Source: Tritrichomonas musculus (Eukaryota > Parabasalia > Tritrichomonadida > Tritrichomonadidae). Taken from it: a stretch of 64,000 nt of DNA. The stretch spans positions 637,001-701,000 of the forward strand of contig JAPFFF010000020.1 in NCBI GenBank assembly GCA_039105265.1. The letters run 5' to 3'. Made by a program: the position numbers and the translations under genes. Of the stretch, positions 1-10,100 are shown in pieces (position 1 is the first letter of the stretch; every line of letters starts with the position of its first letter). The notes under the pieces were generated by a model that searched no databases, had not been told where the DNA came from, and saw only the letters and a program-made list of their open reading frames with translations.

Positions 1-1
1 A

Positions 2-2221
2 AGAAGTATTGATGAAGAGAATGAAGTTATTAATCGAATTGAGTATACTCATATAAATGGTTTGTTTGAAACAATAGATGAAACAATGGATGATGAACTT
101 GAATACAATCCACCTATATTAACTCTTCTGACAACAAAATCAAAGCCATTAAATATATACATTGAATATGCTAATTTGTTCAAACCTTATGATCTTTCAG
201 TAAATGCATCATTTACGAATAAGCAATTGATGTCTGCAGCTGCTATCAAGAAACTCATTGAAAACCATAAAACAAATTGGCTGAATGAGATCCCAAAAAT
301 GCCAGAGAATTTGGTTAATGAAACTGCTTTGAGTACTGTGTTGAACAATTATGCTTTGACAACAGATATGACCCATGCTATTGATCAAGTGAAGAGTGAA
401 ATCCCAGAAATAATTGATAAAACAATTACTTTCAATCAAGAATTAGAATTATATTATGATGAAGGTAATAGTATTAATACTCTTTCGGTTCTTTATACTA
501 ATGCAAGTCAATATTTAGAAAAATGGAAACAATATGGAATGCTATTTGATGGATATGATAAAACTGATGAAAATATTAAATATCAAGGAATATTCACTAT
601 ATCAAGTATTAATAATAACGATTATGTTTTAAATAATGGCGTTCAAAATATAGCATTAACATTAGAAATGAGTTCAAGTTGTGGAGTTGTTTATGATTTT
701 GATAACCAACACAGAATCAATGTAATAAGTTGCTATATTGCAAATGAAGATTATGATGAAACAAACTTAAACAGTGTTGTTAATCTTGCATTTCTCCAAG
801 ATAAATATGCTTTGAAAACAGATATCCCTGAACCAGTTGACTTGACACCATATTACACTAGTGCCCAGGCTGATGAGAAATTTGTTGATGAAGATGAGCT
901 CGCATATGAATTAGATAAGTATGAGACCAAGGATGTGGCTGAAGGCAAATATGCATTGACAACAGAATCAGATGAAAAATATCGAAGCAAAACTGATTTG
1001 AAAGTTGGAAATAAAATTATTCTACCAATAACAAATGGCCCTTACGAACCAGAAGGTCTAAATGATGAGTACTATTATACTTCATTCATACCATTCCAAG
1101 AAGGCGCTCACTTAGTTGGTGTGACTGGCTCAAATGTAGATTATGCATTTGATATTATATTCAAGACGGAAAGAACAGAAAATATACACAATACAATTGC
1201 TCATGTTATGACAACAAATATGGGTACGTTTAATTGGGAAGAAGCAACAGGTGTACTTTATAATCACGATGGAACATATCCAGTACGAGTTACTCTAGCA
1301 GAATTTGGTGAAGAAGACCAAATAGCGTTAAAAAGTGAAATTCCTGAACCTGTGGATTTGACACCATATTATACTAGTGCCCAGGCTGATGAGAAATTTG
1401 TTGATGAAGATGAATTGGCTTATGAATTAGATAAGTATGAGACCAAGGATGTGGCTAATGGGAAATATGCTCTCAAAACAGATATCCCAGAACCAGTTGA
1501 TTTGACTAAATATGTAGCAAAAAATGATGATGGTTCATTATCAATTAATAGTACCGAAAGTAATATTGCAAGTTTCTTTAGTTCTGTTGATTCTAATACT
1601 CTTGCTTTATTTAGATTTGGATATGATTCTACATATAATACTGTCTTTATGTATAGGTCTTCAAAAGCTGCTGATACTGGCGAAGTATTTATATATGTTG
1701 ATGGTCATAGATTTCAATCATTTCACATGTTTGGTTCTGCAAGAAATACAACAATTGATTCAAATTTATATGTTTCTGGTAAGATAACATCCAATGGTTC
1801 AAATACAATCACTCACTACTGTCCAATCGAAGCAGGTCAAAACATATCTGATTTCGTTGTAGGAAAGCCTGTATTCATGAGTGGACATGTATATAAATAT
1901 GTTAACGGATCCTTCATTAGTTCCACTACTAACGATTCAACTGATTGCATTTGTAGTGTAGTAATCAATGGATCCTATAAAGAGTTCGTTGGAGTGATTA
2001 CAGAAGTGGATGCTGAAAATGGATGTATCAAATTTGCTTCTCATGGAGACATGTTATTCACAGTTGATGATGCAAATCTCTATCAAATTGGTGACGTAAT
2101 TCTCTATAACGGAAAGATCTTGGATGAAGATTATGCAATGACTTTGCGCATTCAGCAATCAATTGTTGGAAAGGTCACAGCAAAAATAAATGAAACAACA
2201 TTAGCAATATTCAAATCTTAA
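2..2221 (+). CDS. Fibre-like modular protein (cut by window start)
   Basis: The reading frame is open from the window edge, so the true start lies to the left; about 740 residues are visible. The protein is built from repeated modules. A block of about 43 residues beginning EPVDLTPYYTSAQADEKF occurs twice (about 831-962 and 1343-1473), and short ALKTDI or ALKSEI linkers separate blocks. A beta-rich block around 1015-1330 (FQEGAH...FDIIFKTE...) has recognisable relatives at the end of the Polinton B fibre gene (44870-45560). The last ~140 residues resemble, by general pattern only, the C-terminal folding or cleavage domains of phage tail-spike proteins. Inferred role: virion surface or attachment fibre. 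No enzymatic motif seen. Confidence 0.65.
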   Translation, partial: RSIDEENEVINRIEYTHINGLFETIDETMDDELEYNPPILTLLTTKSKPLNIYIEYANLFKPYDLSVNASFTNKQLMSAAAIKKLIENHKTNWLNEIPKMPENLVNETALSTVLNNYALTTDMTHAIDQVKSEIPEIIDKTITFNQELELYYDEGNSINTLSVLYTNASQYLEKWKQYGMLFDGYDKTDENIKYQGIFTISSINNNDYVLNNGVQNIALTLEMSSSCGVVYDFDNQHRINVISCYIANEDYDETNLNSVVNLAFLQDKYALKTDIPEPVDLTPYYTSAQADEKFVDEDELAYELDKYETKDVAEGKYALTTESDEKYRSKTDLKVGNKIILPITNGPYEPEGLNDEYYYTSFIPFQEGAHLVGVTGSNVDYAFDIIFKTERTENIHNTIAHVMTTNMGTFNWEEATGVLYNHDGTYPVRVTLAEFGEEDQIALKSEIPEPVDLTPYYTSAQADEKFVDEDELAYELDKYETKDVANGKYALKTDIPEPVDLTKYVAKNDDGSLSINSTESNIASFFSSVDSNTLALFRFGYDSTYNTVFMYRSSKAADTGEVFIYVDGHRFQSFHMFGSARNTTIDSNLYVSGKITSNGSNTITHYCPIEAGQNISDFVVGKPVFMSGHVYKYVNGSFISSTTNDSTDCICSVVINGSYKEFVGVITEVDAENGCIKFASHGDMLFTVDDANLYQIGDVILYNGKILDEDYAMTLRIQQSIVGKVTAKINETTLAIFKS

Positions 2222-2570
2222 AAGCAAAAATGCAAAAACCAATCCGTCTACGTGGATGCGTACTGCATTCGAATAAGGAACAATATGTACCCGGGATTAT
2301 ATCATCCCTTATAGGAAAGGATCTGCATCCACTATGGCTGGGGAAAGAACGAATCTTTCATTACAAAGGATTGCAAATGCCGGCAAATGCCCATATTACC
2401 CCATAATCCACAAGTAATAGCTTACCCAAGGTGTTTAGTTCGCTTGGGCTCTATCACAAATATGGACCGGAAATAATACGAAAAATCGGCACCGAGGAGA
2501 ATCGAACCAGGTACTCCGGATTACCATGGATACGACTTACCACTGTACCAGTTAGCGCTAACATTTATAT
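2222..2570. other. Structured gene-free region, possible non-coding RNA
   Basis: This stretch is richer in GC than its surroundings and full of self-complementary segments: GTGGATGC (2252-2259) with GCATCCAC (2325-2332), GGGAT (2293-2297) with ATCCC (2304-2308), GAAAGA (2343-2348) with TCTTTC (2354-2359), CCCAAG (2425-2430) with CTTGGG (2443-2448), and the palindrome GTTAGCGCTAAC near 2551-2562. No convincing reading frame crosses it. It could be one folded RNA, several 3'-end hairpins, or a DNA structure. I do not recognise it as a known RNA family. Confidence 0.4.
2480..2565 (-). ncRNA. tRNA-like segment with Pol III boxes
   Basis: On the minus strand there is an A-box match TGGTACAGTGG (2540-2550), a B-box match GGTTCGATTC (2499-2508) 31 nt further on, and a run of five T (2481-2485) just after the point where a tRNA would end. 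The sequence after the B box, ending CGGTGCCG, looks like a tRNA acceptor 3' strand, but no matching 5' acceptor strand (GGCACCG) is present and the arms pair poorly. It is therefore not a normal tRNA; it may be a decayed tRNA or a Pol III-transcribed tRNA-like RNA. Confidence 0.3.
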
Positions 2571-3041
2571 GTTTTCGATTTGGTATTTAATTGGTTCTAA
2601 CCCTATTCCTTCATACATATATTGTGATAATTATGCAAAATTTTTCAAAATATTTTTCATGTCACATTTCCTACGGAAACTTTGCATTCTCAAAGAGAAG
2701 TTTGCAAAGCAAAAAAAAAAAAAGCAAAAAGTCAAAAATTCTTCAAAATAGTAGACTCTTGGGAAGTCCAAAACATTAGTAGAACTATTCATTTTTGCAT
2801 TTGATTTTGAAGGATCTGGCTAACCTCGGAATTCCGAGGGAACGATTTTGGTAGATGATTTAGTATCGATTTTGAAGCATCAAACGTATGTGTCTCCAAG
2901 CATTCATTTTTGTATTTGATTTTGAAGGATTTGACGAGAGTGCAATTTCGCATGGTCGCATTTTGTTGATGAAATTAATGATTTTCAAACTCATTTGTTT
3001 TCAATCATTACCAACTTTTTATCAGAAGGTCAAAGAATAAC
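2571..3041. repeat. AT-rich spacer with a 32-bp direct repeat
   Basis: No gene is supported here. A 32-bp imperfect direct repeat (ATTCATTTTTGCATTTGATT...) occurs at 2787-2818 and 2902-2933. A perfect 16-bp palindrome CCTCGGAATTCCGAGG lies between them at 2824-2839; a longer version of the same palindrome occurs inside the next gene. An A-rich run lies at 2710-2730. Confidence 0.55.
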
Positions 3042-3872
3042 ATGTCAGCAACTACAGCCAACAGCAAAGCAAACACCAATGACAAACTTATCTATGAACG
3101 AATCAATGATGATTATGAATGGATCCAGTATAATAAGCAGTTACGTATCATTCATTCCATCAAAGATGATATGTATCAGATGCAATCAATTATTAATGCC
3201 CTTGATTCAAATAAACAAGCATATCATTATTTTGAAAATCAGTCAACCAAAGATGTTTTAGATGAATTTGAGCTAGAAAAGCCTACCCTCGGAATTCCGA
3301 GGGAAGCAAAACCATATGAAAATCGCAAGAATTTGAAACCTGGATTGAAAGGTTATTATGTTCATCGATATTTAGTTAATGATGTAGCTGTATGGGCAAG
3401 TCGAAAATATCATCTCAGAATATGCAAACTTCTTGATGATATTGCTTCCAGAGAACGTGAAGAATTAACTAAAACTATTGCTGCCAAAGATGATGTAATT
3501 GCAGAACAAGCTCAAAATATTGAATCTCAAAGACCTCGAATGGTTCCATCAAATAAAGAGAATTGTTATAAATATTTGATTTGGAAAGAACCCTCACCTG
3601 ATTCAGAACATGTTATACTTCATCTTGTGAGACGTCATAAAAACAACTTCAGACAAGTAAATAAGCATTTCAAAAATACAGATGAGAACTGGTTTTATAG
3701 AGAGAATCTTCCAATTGCAATGACTCCAAACGAAGATATCAAATTATTAGTTAAGAAGATATTTCCGGGATCTGATTATAAAATGAATGGAAGCATAATC
3801 AATATCAATGAAAAGCATCGATCCAAACTCCATGAAGAGATCTCCAAATACTTTGATGAATTCCAATTCTAA
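3042..3872 (+). CDS. KilA-N domain protein
   Basis: The 276-residue product has a KilA-N-like core at residues 101-140 (GYYVHRYLVNDVAVWAS, with the typical G-YVH and W positions), a short coiled coil after it, and a C-terminal half (about 170-276) resembling the domain that often follows KilA-N in large DNA viruses. KilA-N is a DNA-binding fold common in phages, poxviruses and iridoviruses. Probable role: DNA-binding regulator of the element. The start ATG gives an MSATTANSK leader. An 18-bp perfect palindrome (3286-3303) sits in the coding sequence just before the KilA-N core. Confidence 0.75.
   Translation: MSATTANSKANTNDKLIYERINDDYEWIQYNKQLRIIHSIKDDMYQMQSIINALDSNKQAYHYFENQSTKDVLDEFELEKPTLGIPREAKPYENRKNLKPGLKGYYVHRYLVNDVAVWASRKYHLRICKLLDDIASREREELTKTIAAKDDVIAEQAQNIESQRPRMVPSNKENCYKYLIWKEPSPDSEHVILHLVRRHKNNFRQVNKHFKNTDENWFYRENLPIAMTPNEDIKLLVKKIFPGSDYKMNGSIININEKHRSKLHEEISKYFDEFQF
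3286..3303. repeat. 18-bp GC palindrome inside the KilA-N gene
   Basis: CCCTCGGAATTCCGAGGG is a perfect palindrome that is translated in frame within the KilA-N gene. Its 16-bp core occurs also in the non-coding spacer at 2824-2839, so it looks like a small dispersed repeat rather than chance. Confidence 0.6.
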
Positions 3873-3904
3873 AAATATCAACATTATTTTTGCATTTAGC
3901 AAAC

Positions 3905-3962
3905 CATTCGCATCCGCAGAGCGGAATTTGTAAAACAAAAAGCGAAGTGACCTAACAGGTCA
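3905..3962. terminator. Two hairpins between convergent genes
   Basis: Between the KilA-N stop (3872) and the end of the opposing gene lie TCCGC-AGA-GCGGA (3913-3925) and TGACCT-AAC-AGGTCA (3948-3962), the second overlapping the opposing stop codon. The position suggests 3'-end signals for both genes; function is inferred only from position. Confidence 0.4.
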
Positions 3963-4659
3963 TTTTCAATGATATTCCATACTTGATGAATTGACTGTAA
4001 ATGTTATTATAAGCATATTTTAGGTCTTCGGTTTTACCTTCTTTGGTTACCAATATTTTTGAAACATAGATGATCTTACCAGAACTAGCTCCACAGCCGC
4101 CACAACCAATATCTTCATTCAAGACTAATTCAACTTTCTCACATCCAGTCAATAATTTGATCATTTCCATCAACAACTTGCTTTCACAGACAACATATGA
4201 ATTCACTTTTAATGGATTGTTCTCATACATTTCAACTAGCATTTCAAGAAATCTATTTTTCTTGTCAAGCTCATCTAATTCATTTCCCAAATCTGCGATA
4301 GATCTTTGATCTTGCACCATTGGTGTACCCCTGTCTTGTGCTAAATGGAAAGGACTGTTTGTTGGTTGTGGAGATACTGATTGATATTCCGGATTCGTCA
4401 TCTGAGTATTTGTAATTGGACCATTCCCTTGGGGAACTTCGCATAGCGAAACCTGTTGAGCAACTTCCGGTTGGGGAGCTTGAATAAAATTTACGTTTGG
4501 ATTCAGTGGTTGAACATTTGGATAAAGGGGAATGGAATTTGCTCTTGGATGACCTGGTTTGATATTAATGTTTACATTAGTTTCTTGATTTTGCTTTATT
4601 GTATTATCTGTCTCACTGGATAGTATACGTGCTTGCCTAAGTGTTCCTGACATTTTCAT
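3952..4659 (-). CDS. Polinton LNEDxGC-family protein with P/Q-rich front
   Basis: About 236 residues from the ATG at 4659 (a second in-frame ATG lies at 4653). The first ~130 residues are rich in Asn, Gln and Pro and probably disordered. The last ~95 residues contain VELVLNEDIGCGGCG, which matches VEVQLNEDVGCCAAK in the 174-residue proteins of Polintons B (32052-32576) and C. The flanking sequence (a long helix before, a lysine-rich strand after) also aligns, so this is one family shared by quite different Polintons. Function unknown. The Cys-rich turn might bind metal, which is inference. It is the last of three minus-strand genes in a row. Confidence 0.65.
   Translation of the reverse strand: MKMSGTLRQARILSSETDNTIKQNQETNVNINIKPGHPRANSIPLYPNVQPLNPNVNFIQAPQPEVAQQVSLCEVPQGNGPITNTQMTNPEYQSVSPQPTNSPFHLAQDRGTPMVQDQRSIADLGNELDELDKKNRFLEMLVEMYENNPLKVNSYVVCESKLLMEMIKLLTGCEKVELVLNEDIGCGGCGASSGKIIYVSKILVTKEGKTEDLKYAYNNIYSQFIKYGISLKMTC
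4438..4450. repeat. Short palindrome TTCGC-ATA-GCGAA
   Basis: A 13-bp hairpin-forming sequence inside the coding region of the LNEDxGC-family gene, one of several short GC palindromes scattered over element A. Confidence 0.45.
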
Positions 4660-4687
4660 TAATACAAAAATAGATTTAGCATCTAAT

Positions 4688-4948
4688 TTATTTAAATTGT
4701 CTTTCAATCAAATCATTTTTGAGATACATCTTGCCATTCAATTCAACAGCAACGATTCCATCTCTGTTATAATATTCTCCAACAATTCCCATGCTTCGCA
4801 TTACCAAAGGTATGAATGATTTTGAACCTTTTCGCTTAATGATATTTGGACTTTCAATCATAATTTCGTAATCATTCTCGAAACCAACCAATGGAACAAA
4901 CCTCTCATTCATATTCATTTGCGTTTGCGTTAAAAAGTTATTAGACAT
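4688..4948 (-). CDS. Small protein with NUMOD4-like motif
   Basis: About 86 residues from ATG 4948. The segment FVPLVGFENDYEI matches the start of the HNH protein in Polinton B (23047-23382, FVPLKGFTNDYEI). This motif resembles NUMOD4, a DNA-binding module usually attached to homing-type HNH nucleases. The end (MYLKNDLIERQFK) also matches the Polinton B protein (YYLKHVLIARQFI). No HNH part follows here, so it may be a DNA-binding protein only. A TQT tripeptide is present near the N-terminus. Confidence 0.55.
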   Translation of the reverse strand: MSNNFLTQTQMNMNERFVPLVGFENDYEIMIESPNIIKRKGSKSFIPLVMRSMGIVGEYYNRDGIVAVELNGKMYLKNDLIERQFK

Positions 4949-4953
4949 ATCTT

Positions 4954-5232
4954 TCAAATATATCTATTTTGAGCAGCTCTATTTAATAAGAATCTGACTT
5001 TCATGCAATGATCATATTTCTTTTGGATTCGTTCACGTTGTTTCATTTTCTTGGGATTCTCTGATTCAGGTTCACTTAATATTTTTCGATAATATTGCAA
5101 TCTTGATGCAATCATTTTCAATGTCTGTGTTGCAAATGATTTACGTTCATGTCTTTTCTTTAATGGTGGTAATGTTAAAACTTGCTCAGCATCTACATTA
5201 ACAGATTCATTTTCAGGTGTATTTGGTTCCAT
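4954..5232 (-). CDS. Small basic protein, unknown
   Basis: A 92-residue product with an acidic start, then a strongly basic part (LPPLKKRHERKSFATQT and RKILSEPESENPKKMKQRERIQKK). I recognise no family. It is the first gene of a three-gene minus-strand run and is divergent from the integrase, with 61 bp between the two start codons. The FATQT segment resembles the TQT motifs seen in Polinton B proteins. Confidence 0.5.
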   Translation of the reverse strand: MEPNTPENESVNVDAEQVLTLPPLKKRHERKSFATQTLKMIASRLQYYRKILSEPESENPKKMKQRERIQKKYDHCMKVRFLLNRAAQNRYI

Positions 5233-5293
5233 TCTTTGGCTCTCATTAAAATATCACCAGCAAACACATAAATATCTCTTTAACAAAAACCAA

Positions 5294-7162
5294 ATGAATC
5301 AAACTTACGAACTCAACAACAACGTGGATCACATCATTCAATACATCAAGAACTCAATACTTTGGGGTCCAAGTAGTGTAGATCATTCAGATAATTTTGA
5401 TAGATTACATGATCATAATTATTCTGGCTGGTTTGGAAATTATTTTGATGATGATGATGATGATACAGTTACAGATTATTATAAGGATCCGAAAACATTG
5501 GAATTAATAAATAATCTTCTCAGCAACCATTCAACATTTTCAAGATTCATTCGTGACAGAATCATTAAATGGTATCAACACAAACATATTTATGACAGCC
5601 CTAACATCAAGTTAGACGAGAATATATTGAACAACTTCATTAAAATCAATGTTGCTACAATCAACAAAGAAGTCATTGAGTATATGGAATATACAAAGAA
5701 AGAGATTATCAAATATCAAGAATACAAGAAACGTCATGCTATAGAGAAACAAGAACGCAAGAAACGTGAAAGGATTGAAAGACGTGAACAAGGATTGCAA
5801 GCAGCTCATGAGGAATTAAATAGACTCCTTGATCTCAAAAAGCAGAAGAGCAAGACTCAATTCTATGCAAATAAGGTATTCAATGAATGGAATATTCATC
5901 CAGAAGATATGGTAAAATTATGGAGAGAATATAATGAAAGATGGATACCAACAAATGAAAGAGGTAAACTTCAACCTCATATACCTAGACCAACAATTGC
6001 TTATGATGACACATTTGAAGACAAGCTTATCAAATACCTTAAAACACATCCAGATGAGAAACGTCCAATATCATTTGCTGACTTTCAAAAGCTAACTAGA
6101 GGTTGGCCTGATTCGTTGACATCAATTGAAGATTGGTATCAATACTATGTTCAACATCATCTCTCAAATATTGCTCCAGAGAAGATCCAAGTGAATTCTA
6201 TTGGTTTCAAATCACCAAAGAAGGTTGAAGCATTGAAATCTCTCTTTCCAGATATTGAGTCTCCAGATACATCTACAAAATCATACTTTCCATTAAAACA
6301 GAACAAGAAGCTATATCAGCTTCACAAGGTTTGTCCAAAAAAGACTTACATCATTGACATCATGTTTTGTGATAAGTATGCATATCTTATTGCAATCAAT
6401 GTCAACACTAGATTCTTATATGCAGCCCCAATGAATAAACCTGTATTCACCACAACTAATCACGACAATCAAGAACAGCATTACATGAGATATTCTAAAA
6501 ATGCAGACACATACATCAATGCTTTGGACTCATTAATCAAATCAGGAATGGATGTTCGATACCTTCAAGGTGATGGAGAGAAAGCTTTCGATGCACATGA
6601 CACATGGGCTTATTATGATTCACATGATATTGTATTCAAACCAGTTCCAAGAATGAAAATGGGTGTATATCCAGACTTCATGAAAAAGGAACAGAAGCAA
6701 TCGAAAACAGATCCAATGCATGGTTCTTTAGGGATTCTTGATAGAGTGATTCGCACACTTCGAGACATGGCATATCACATTGAAGTTGGAATCATTACAC
6801 CAAATATCATGAAAGAGCTTGTCAATCAATATAACAATGTGCCTCATACAACGTTATCCAAATATGCTGGCTTTGATGTTACACCAAAGATGGTCCAAGA
6901 TGATGAAGAACTTGAGAACTATATCATTAGACAAATCATGAAAGAGAATGAAAAGGTTACAAATAGAATTGGATTTAAACTAGAGAATGGCACATCAGTG
7001 AAACTTTATAATGAAAAGGATTCAATGGCTAAAAGAAGATCTATCATTCAACCAGGAAAGTATCACATTGTTGACTATCATGGAGGATATTATGAAGTCG
7101 AAGATTTGCAAAGCAAAAATAAACAATTCATTCCAAGATACAAGCTTGCAATTGACATTTAA
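5294..7162 (+). CDS. Polinton DDE-type integrase
   Basis: The 622-residue product has an acidic front with an Asp run, a long charged coiled coil (about residues 130-190), and a retroviral-type integrase core recognised by YIIDIMF (D355), NVNTRFLYAAPM, YLQGDGEKAF (D427) and HGSLGILDRVIRTLRDM, the same order as in the integrase of Polinton B (26268-27422). The C-terminal ~90 residues form a small SH3- or chromo-like tail (SVKLYNEK...YEVEDLQ). It would insert the element into host DNA and make short target duplications. It is longer than the B and C integrase because of the coiled-coil front. Its stop overlaps the polymerase stop by 4 bp, tail to tail. Confidence 0.85.
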   Translation: MNQTYELNNNVDHIIQYIKNSILWGPSSVDHSDNFDRLHDHNYSGWFGNYFDDDDDDTVTDYYKDPKTLELINNLLSNHSTFSRFIRDRIIKWYQHKHIYDSPNIKLDENILNNFIKINVATINKEVIEYMEYTKKEIIKYQEYKKRHAIEKQERKKRERIERREQGLQAAHEELNRLLDLKKQKSKTQFYANKVFNEWNIHPEDMVKLWREYNERWIPTNERGKLQPHIPRPTIAYDDTFEDKLIKYLKTHPDEKRPISFADFQKLTRGWPDSLTSIEDWYQYYVQHHLSNIAPEKIQVNSIGFKSPKKVEALKSLFPDIESPDTSTKSYFPLKQNKKLYQLHKVCPKKTYIIDIMFCDKYAYLIAINVNTRFLYAAPMNKPVFTTTNHDNQEQHYMRYSKNADTYINALDSLIKSGMDVRYLQGDGEKAFDAHDTWAYYDSHDIVFKPVPRMKMGVYPDFMKKEQKQSKTDPMHGSLGILDRVIRTLRDMAYHIEVGIITPNIMKELVNQYNNVPHTTLSKYAGFDVTPKMVQDDEELENYIIRQIMKENEKVTNRIGFKLENGTSVKLYNEKDSMAKRRSIIQPGKYHIVDYHGGYYEVEDLQSKNKQFIPRYKLAIDI

Positions 7163-10100
7163 TGTAATACTTTATTATAATATTCTCTATTATACAATCG
7201 GATTATCTTATACAACACATTAACATTTGAATGCTTTGGATCTGCATCTATCCAGACATTTTCAAAATTCATTGAAGCTTTGGATGTCAAATTACATTTG
7301 AACTCAACATTATATAATGCTTTGGATTGATTCTCTGTGGACAGACATTTGATTGCTGACAATAATGGTAATAATGAAAGTCTATCATCTATTTTTGAAG
7401 CATAATTATGAACTTCCATTCCAACCAATCCATCCACTAACTTCATCTCTTCTTCAGAAGAAAGGTATGTCAAAGATTCATTATCAAAATCATCTGAATC
7501 ATTTATATTTGAATATCTTGATAAATCCAACTCTATACCTAAATCTTTCACAACATCAGTAGCAGTTCTCTTGATAACAGAATCCCAATTACCTTGATAA
7601 AATTCATATCTTCCATTCTTATTTTCAGAATCAGGAAGCATTATACTTTGACACTTATCACAATCGACAGATGCAATATAATCAATATCGAACTCATCAC
7701 ATTTGAAACACTTAACGTATGCATTCTTATACAAATCTGGAATGTTATGGTTAACATAAATATGTAGACTACCACTTCCAGACTCGACAATGATATCATC
7801 TTCAGAGAGTTTGTTAAGTAATGATTGCTTGATTTCAAATCTCTTCTGTTGAGGTAATGTTTTGTTAATGTCAATGTCAATCACTGCAAATCCAGGACAT
7901 TCGTTTACACGTAACACCATTCCAGTCTGATTTCTACATTTCAAGTCACCGATATGTCTGCCATCACAGGATCCAAATTTGGATTTATTAAATGCAATCT
8001 TGAAGTTCTCATCAAATCTAGTTCTCAAAGGTAAATCCCAATGACTTGTATCTATTTCATTTGATTCAATGTTTACAGAGATATCACCTTTTGCTTCAGC
8101 AAATTCCCCTTTGGGATCACTATTGTCAAGAATGCTCTTTCCAAGCTCAAGCAATTCATTATCAAAATCATCATTCATGATATTTCTAATTTCATTTTCA
8201 CATTCTTTAGCATACTCTTCATATGATTTGATAACAACATCATTAGCAGTCAAACCTTTAATGAATGGAACACAAGTTTGATCTTCCAATACTATCATTT
8301 TGTTATGAAATCCAGCCAACGCATTCTTCTTAATAGTTACCTTAGACATTTGTATTGAAATCTTTCCATCAGAATTATGTTTACGATTCATTTGGAGATT
8401 AATATTCTTACCCTTAAAGACTTTGTTATCATTGATTACACTAAGATAACTTGATGGATGGATTTTACAATTTTGCTTCAATGATACACCTTTGACTTTC
8501 AATGATTTAGTTTCCATGGAACCATTTTCTTTATTATTCCAAATGGTATAACATTTAGGACACAATGCAACTTGATTATCACCATATTTTTCAACAGCAG
8601 CACCCAATATTTTCTTCTCATCAGCAACGGTTCCAATAGTTGGATTTGGCATGAATTGATAAACATATTTATCATAGAATTCTTTATCTTTAACGATTGC
8701 ATCGAAGACTTGCTCACCATGTCTATTCATATCTCCAGCAATTGCAAAGTAAACACTATCTGTATCACATGATGTGAAATGCATTCTTTCAACATCTAAA
8801 CATTTGAAAAGGAAGTCATAAATGAAAACCAAATACCAATACTTTGCATTATCAAGAGTGAAGAATGACTCTTGAACACATGTCTTGCATCGGAAATTCT
8901 TGGGTTTACGTTGAATTATATATGAATCATTTGCAATTGGATATCCGTTAACATAAGTTTCACTTGCAATGTCAATGAAGGCTCTATCACGATCTACAAT
9001 CTTGACTTTATCATAATTTTCTGTATTGAGACCATCATATCCATAAGATCCATTCATACTAATTTTATAGAACTTTTCATTTCCAGGCTTCTCTTTACTT
9101 AATATCTTCTGACGCTCTCCCATAAACTCATTAACAAATGCATTGAAACCTCTATGGCAATCATATATTGTAACATTCTGGATATCAACAATTTTCAAAC
9201 CATGGTCAATGAGAAACCACAAATAATAGCAACCAAATGTTTTGAATTCACCTCTAGTATCAAGAGTCATCGTAAGCTTGGTATCAGATTTGTCAACAGT
9301 ATGGATCTTATTGTCTACACCATATTTGTACATGTATGAACCGATTATATCTTCATCATTTTTGATTTCAAAATTGCGAAATACAGGTGGGAAATTAATG
9401 AAATCATTAATCAAATCTTTGGGACATTCTAACTTAACAGTTGCATGAAAGATGAATTTGGGATTCTTATCAAACCTATGTTTGGAATTGATTATACTCA
9501 TACAAGTATGATATACATTTGGTTTCTGCTTACCATTCTCATCATAGCAATCATATGAATTTAACATTGAACCAGGCATGTACATGATACCTCCATGATA
9601 TTTGTTGAATGAATGCCAGTTACCAGAACATGCTGAAGGATACAATGAATTGAAATCAACTCCAACTACATGTGAAACAACATTATCAGTATATCTGACA
9701 ACAACTTTATTAGCTTCTTCATCATAATTCAAACGAGTAATGTAAGTCTCACCTCTAAGATTGACTCGATGCATAACATTTGAAAGACCTCCAGTTATAC
9801 CAGCACGTAAACGATGATATTCAGCTTCATTGGTAATAGTCATTGGCAAATGATTCACTTTACAGAACTTCTTGAGCTGGATTCTTAAACGAGTAACCTT
9901 ATCATCATCAGCCGCACGAAGGCTATTACATACTTCACAAGCAAGTTTGCAATTGGATAATTCATGACCTATTTCATTATTGATTCGATCTAATGTTGGC
10001 TTATTAGTCCATGAGAAGTGTTCGCCACAAAGATGGCATTTACCTAATTCTAGGTCTTCATATATCTTCATGAATGCATCGAAATCAGCTTCAGAAACAC

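Noticed and set aside
2480-2565. A functional tRNA gene
   Set aside because: Pol III boxes and a T run are present but the acceptor stem and anticodon arm do not pair; kept only as tRNA-like.
2431-2751. 106-residue open frame as a gene
   Set aside because: It runs across the structured gene-free region and an A-rich run; the translation shows no protein-like pattern.
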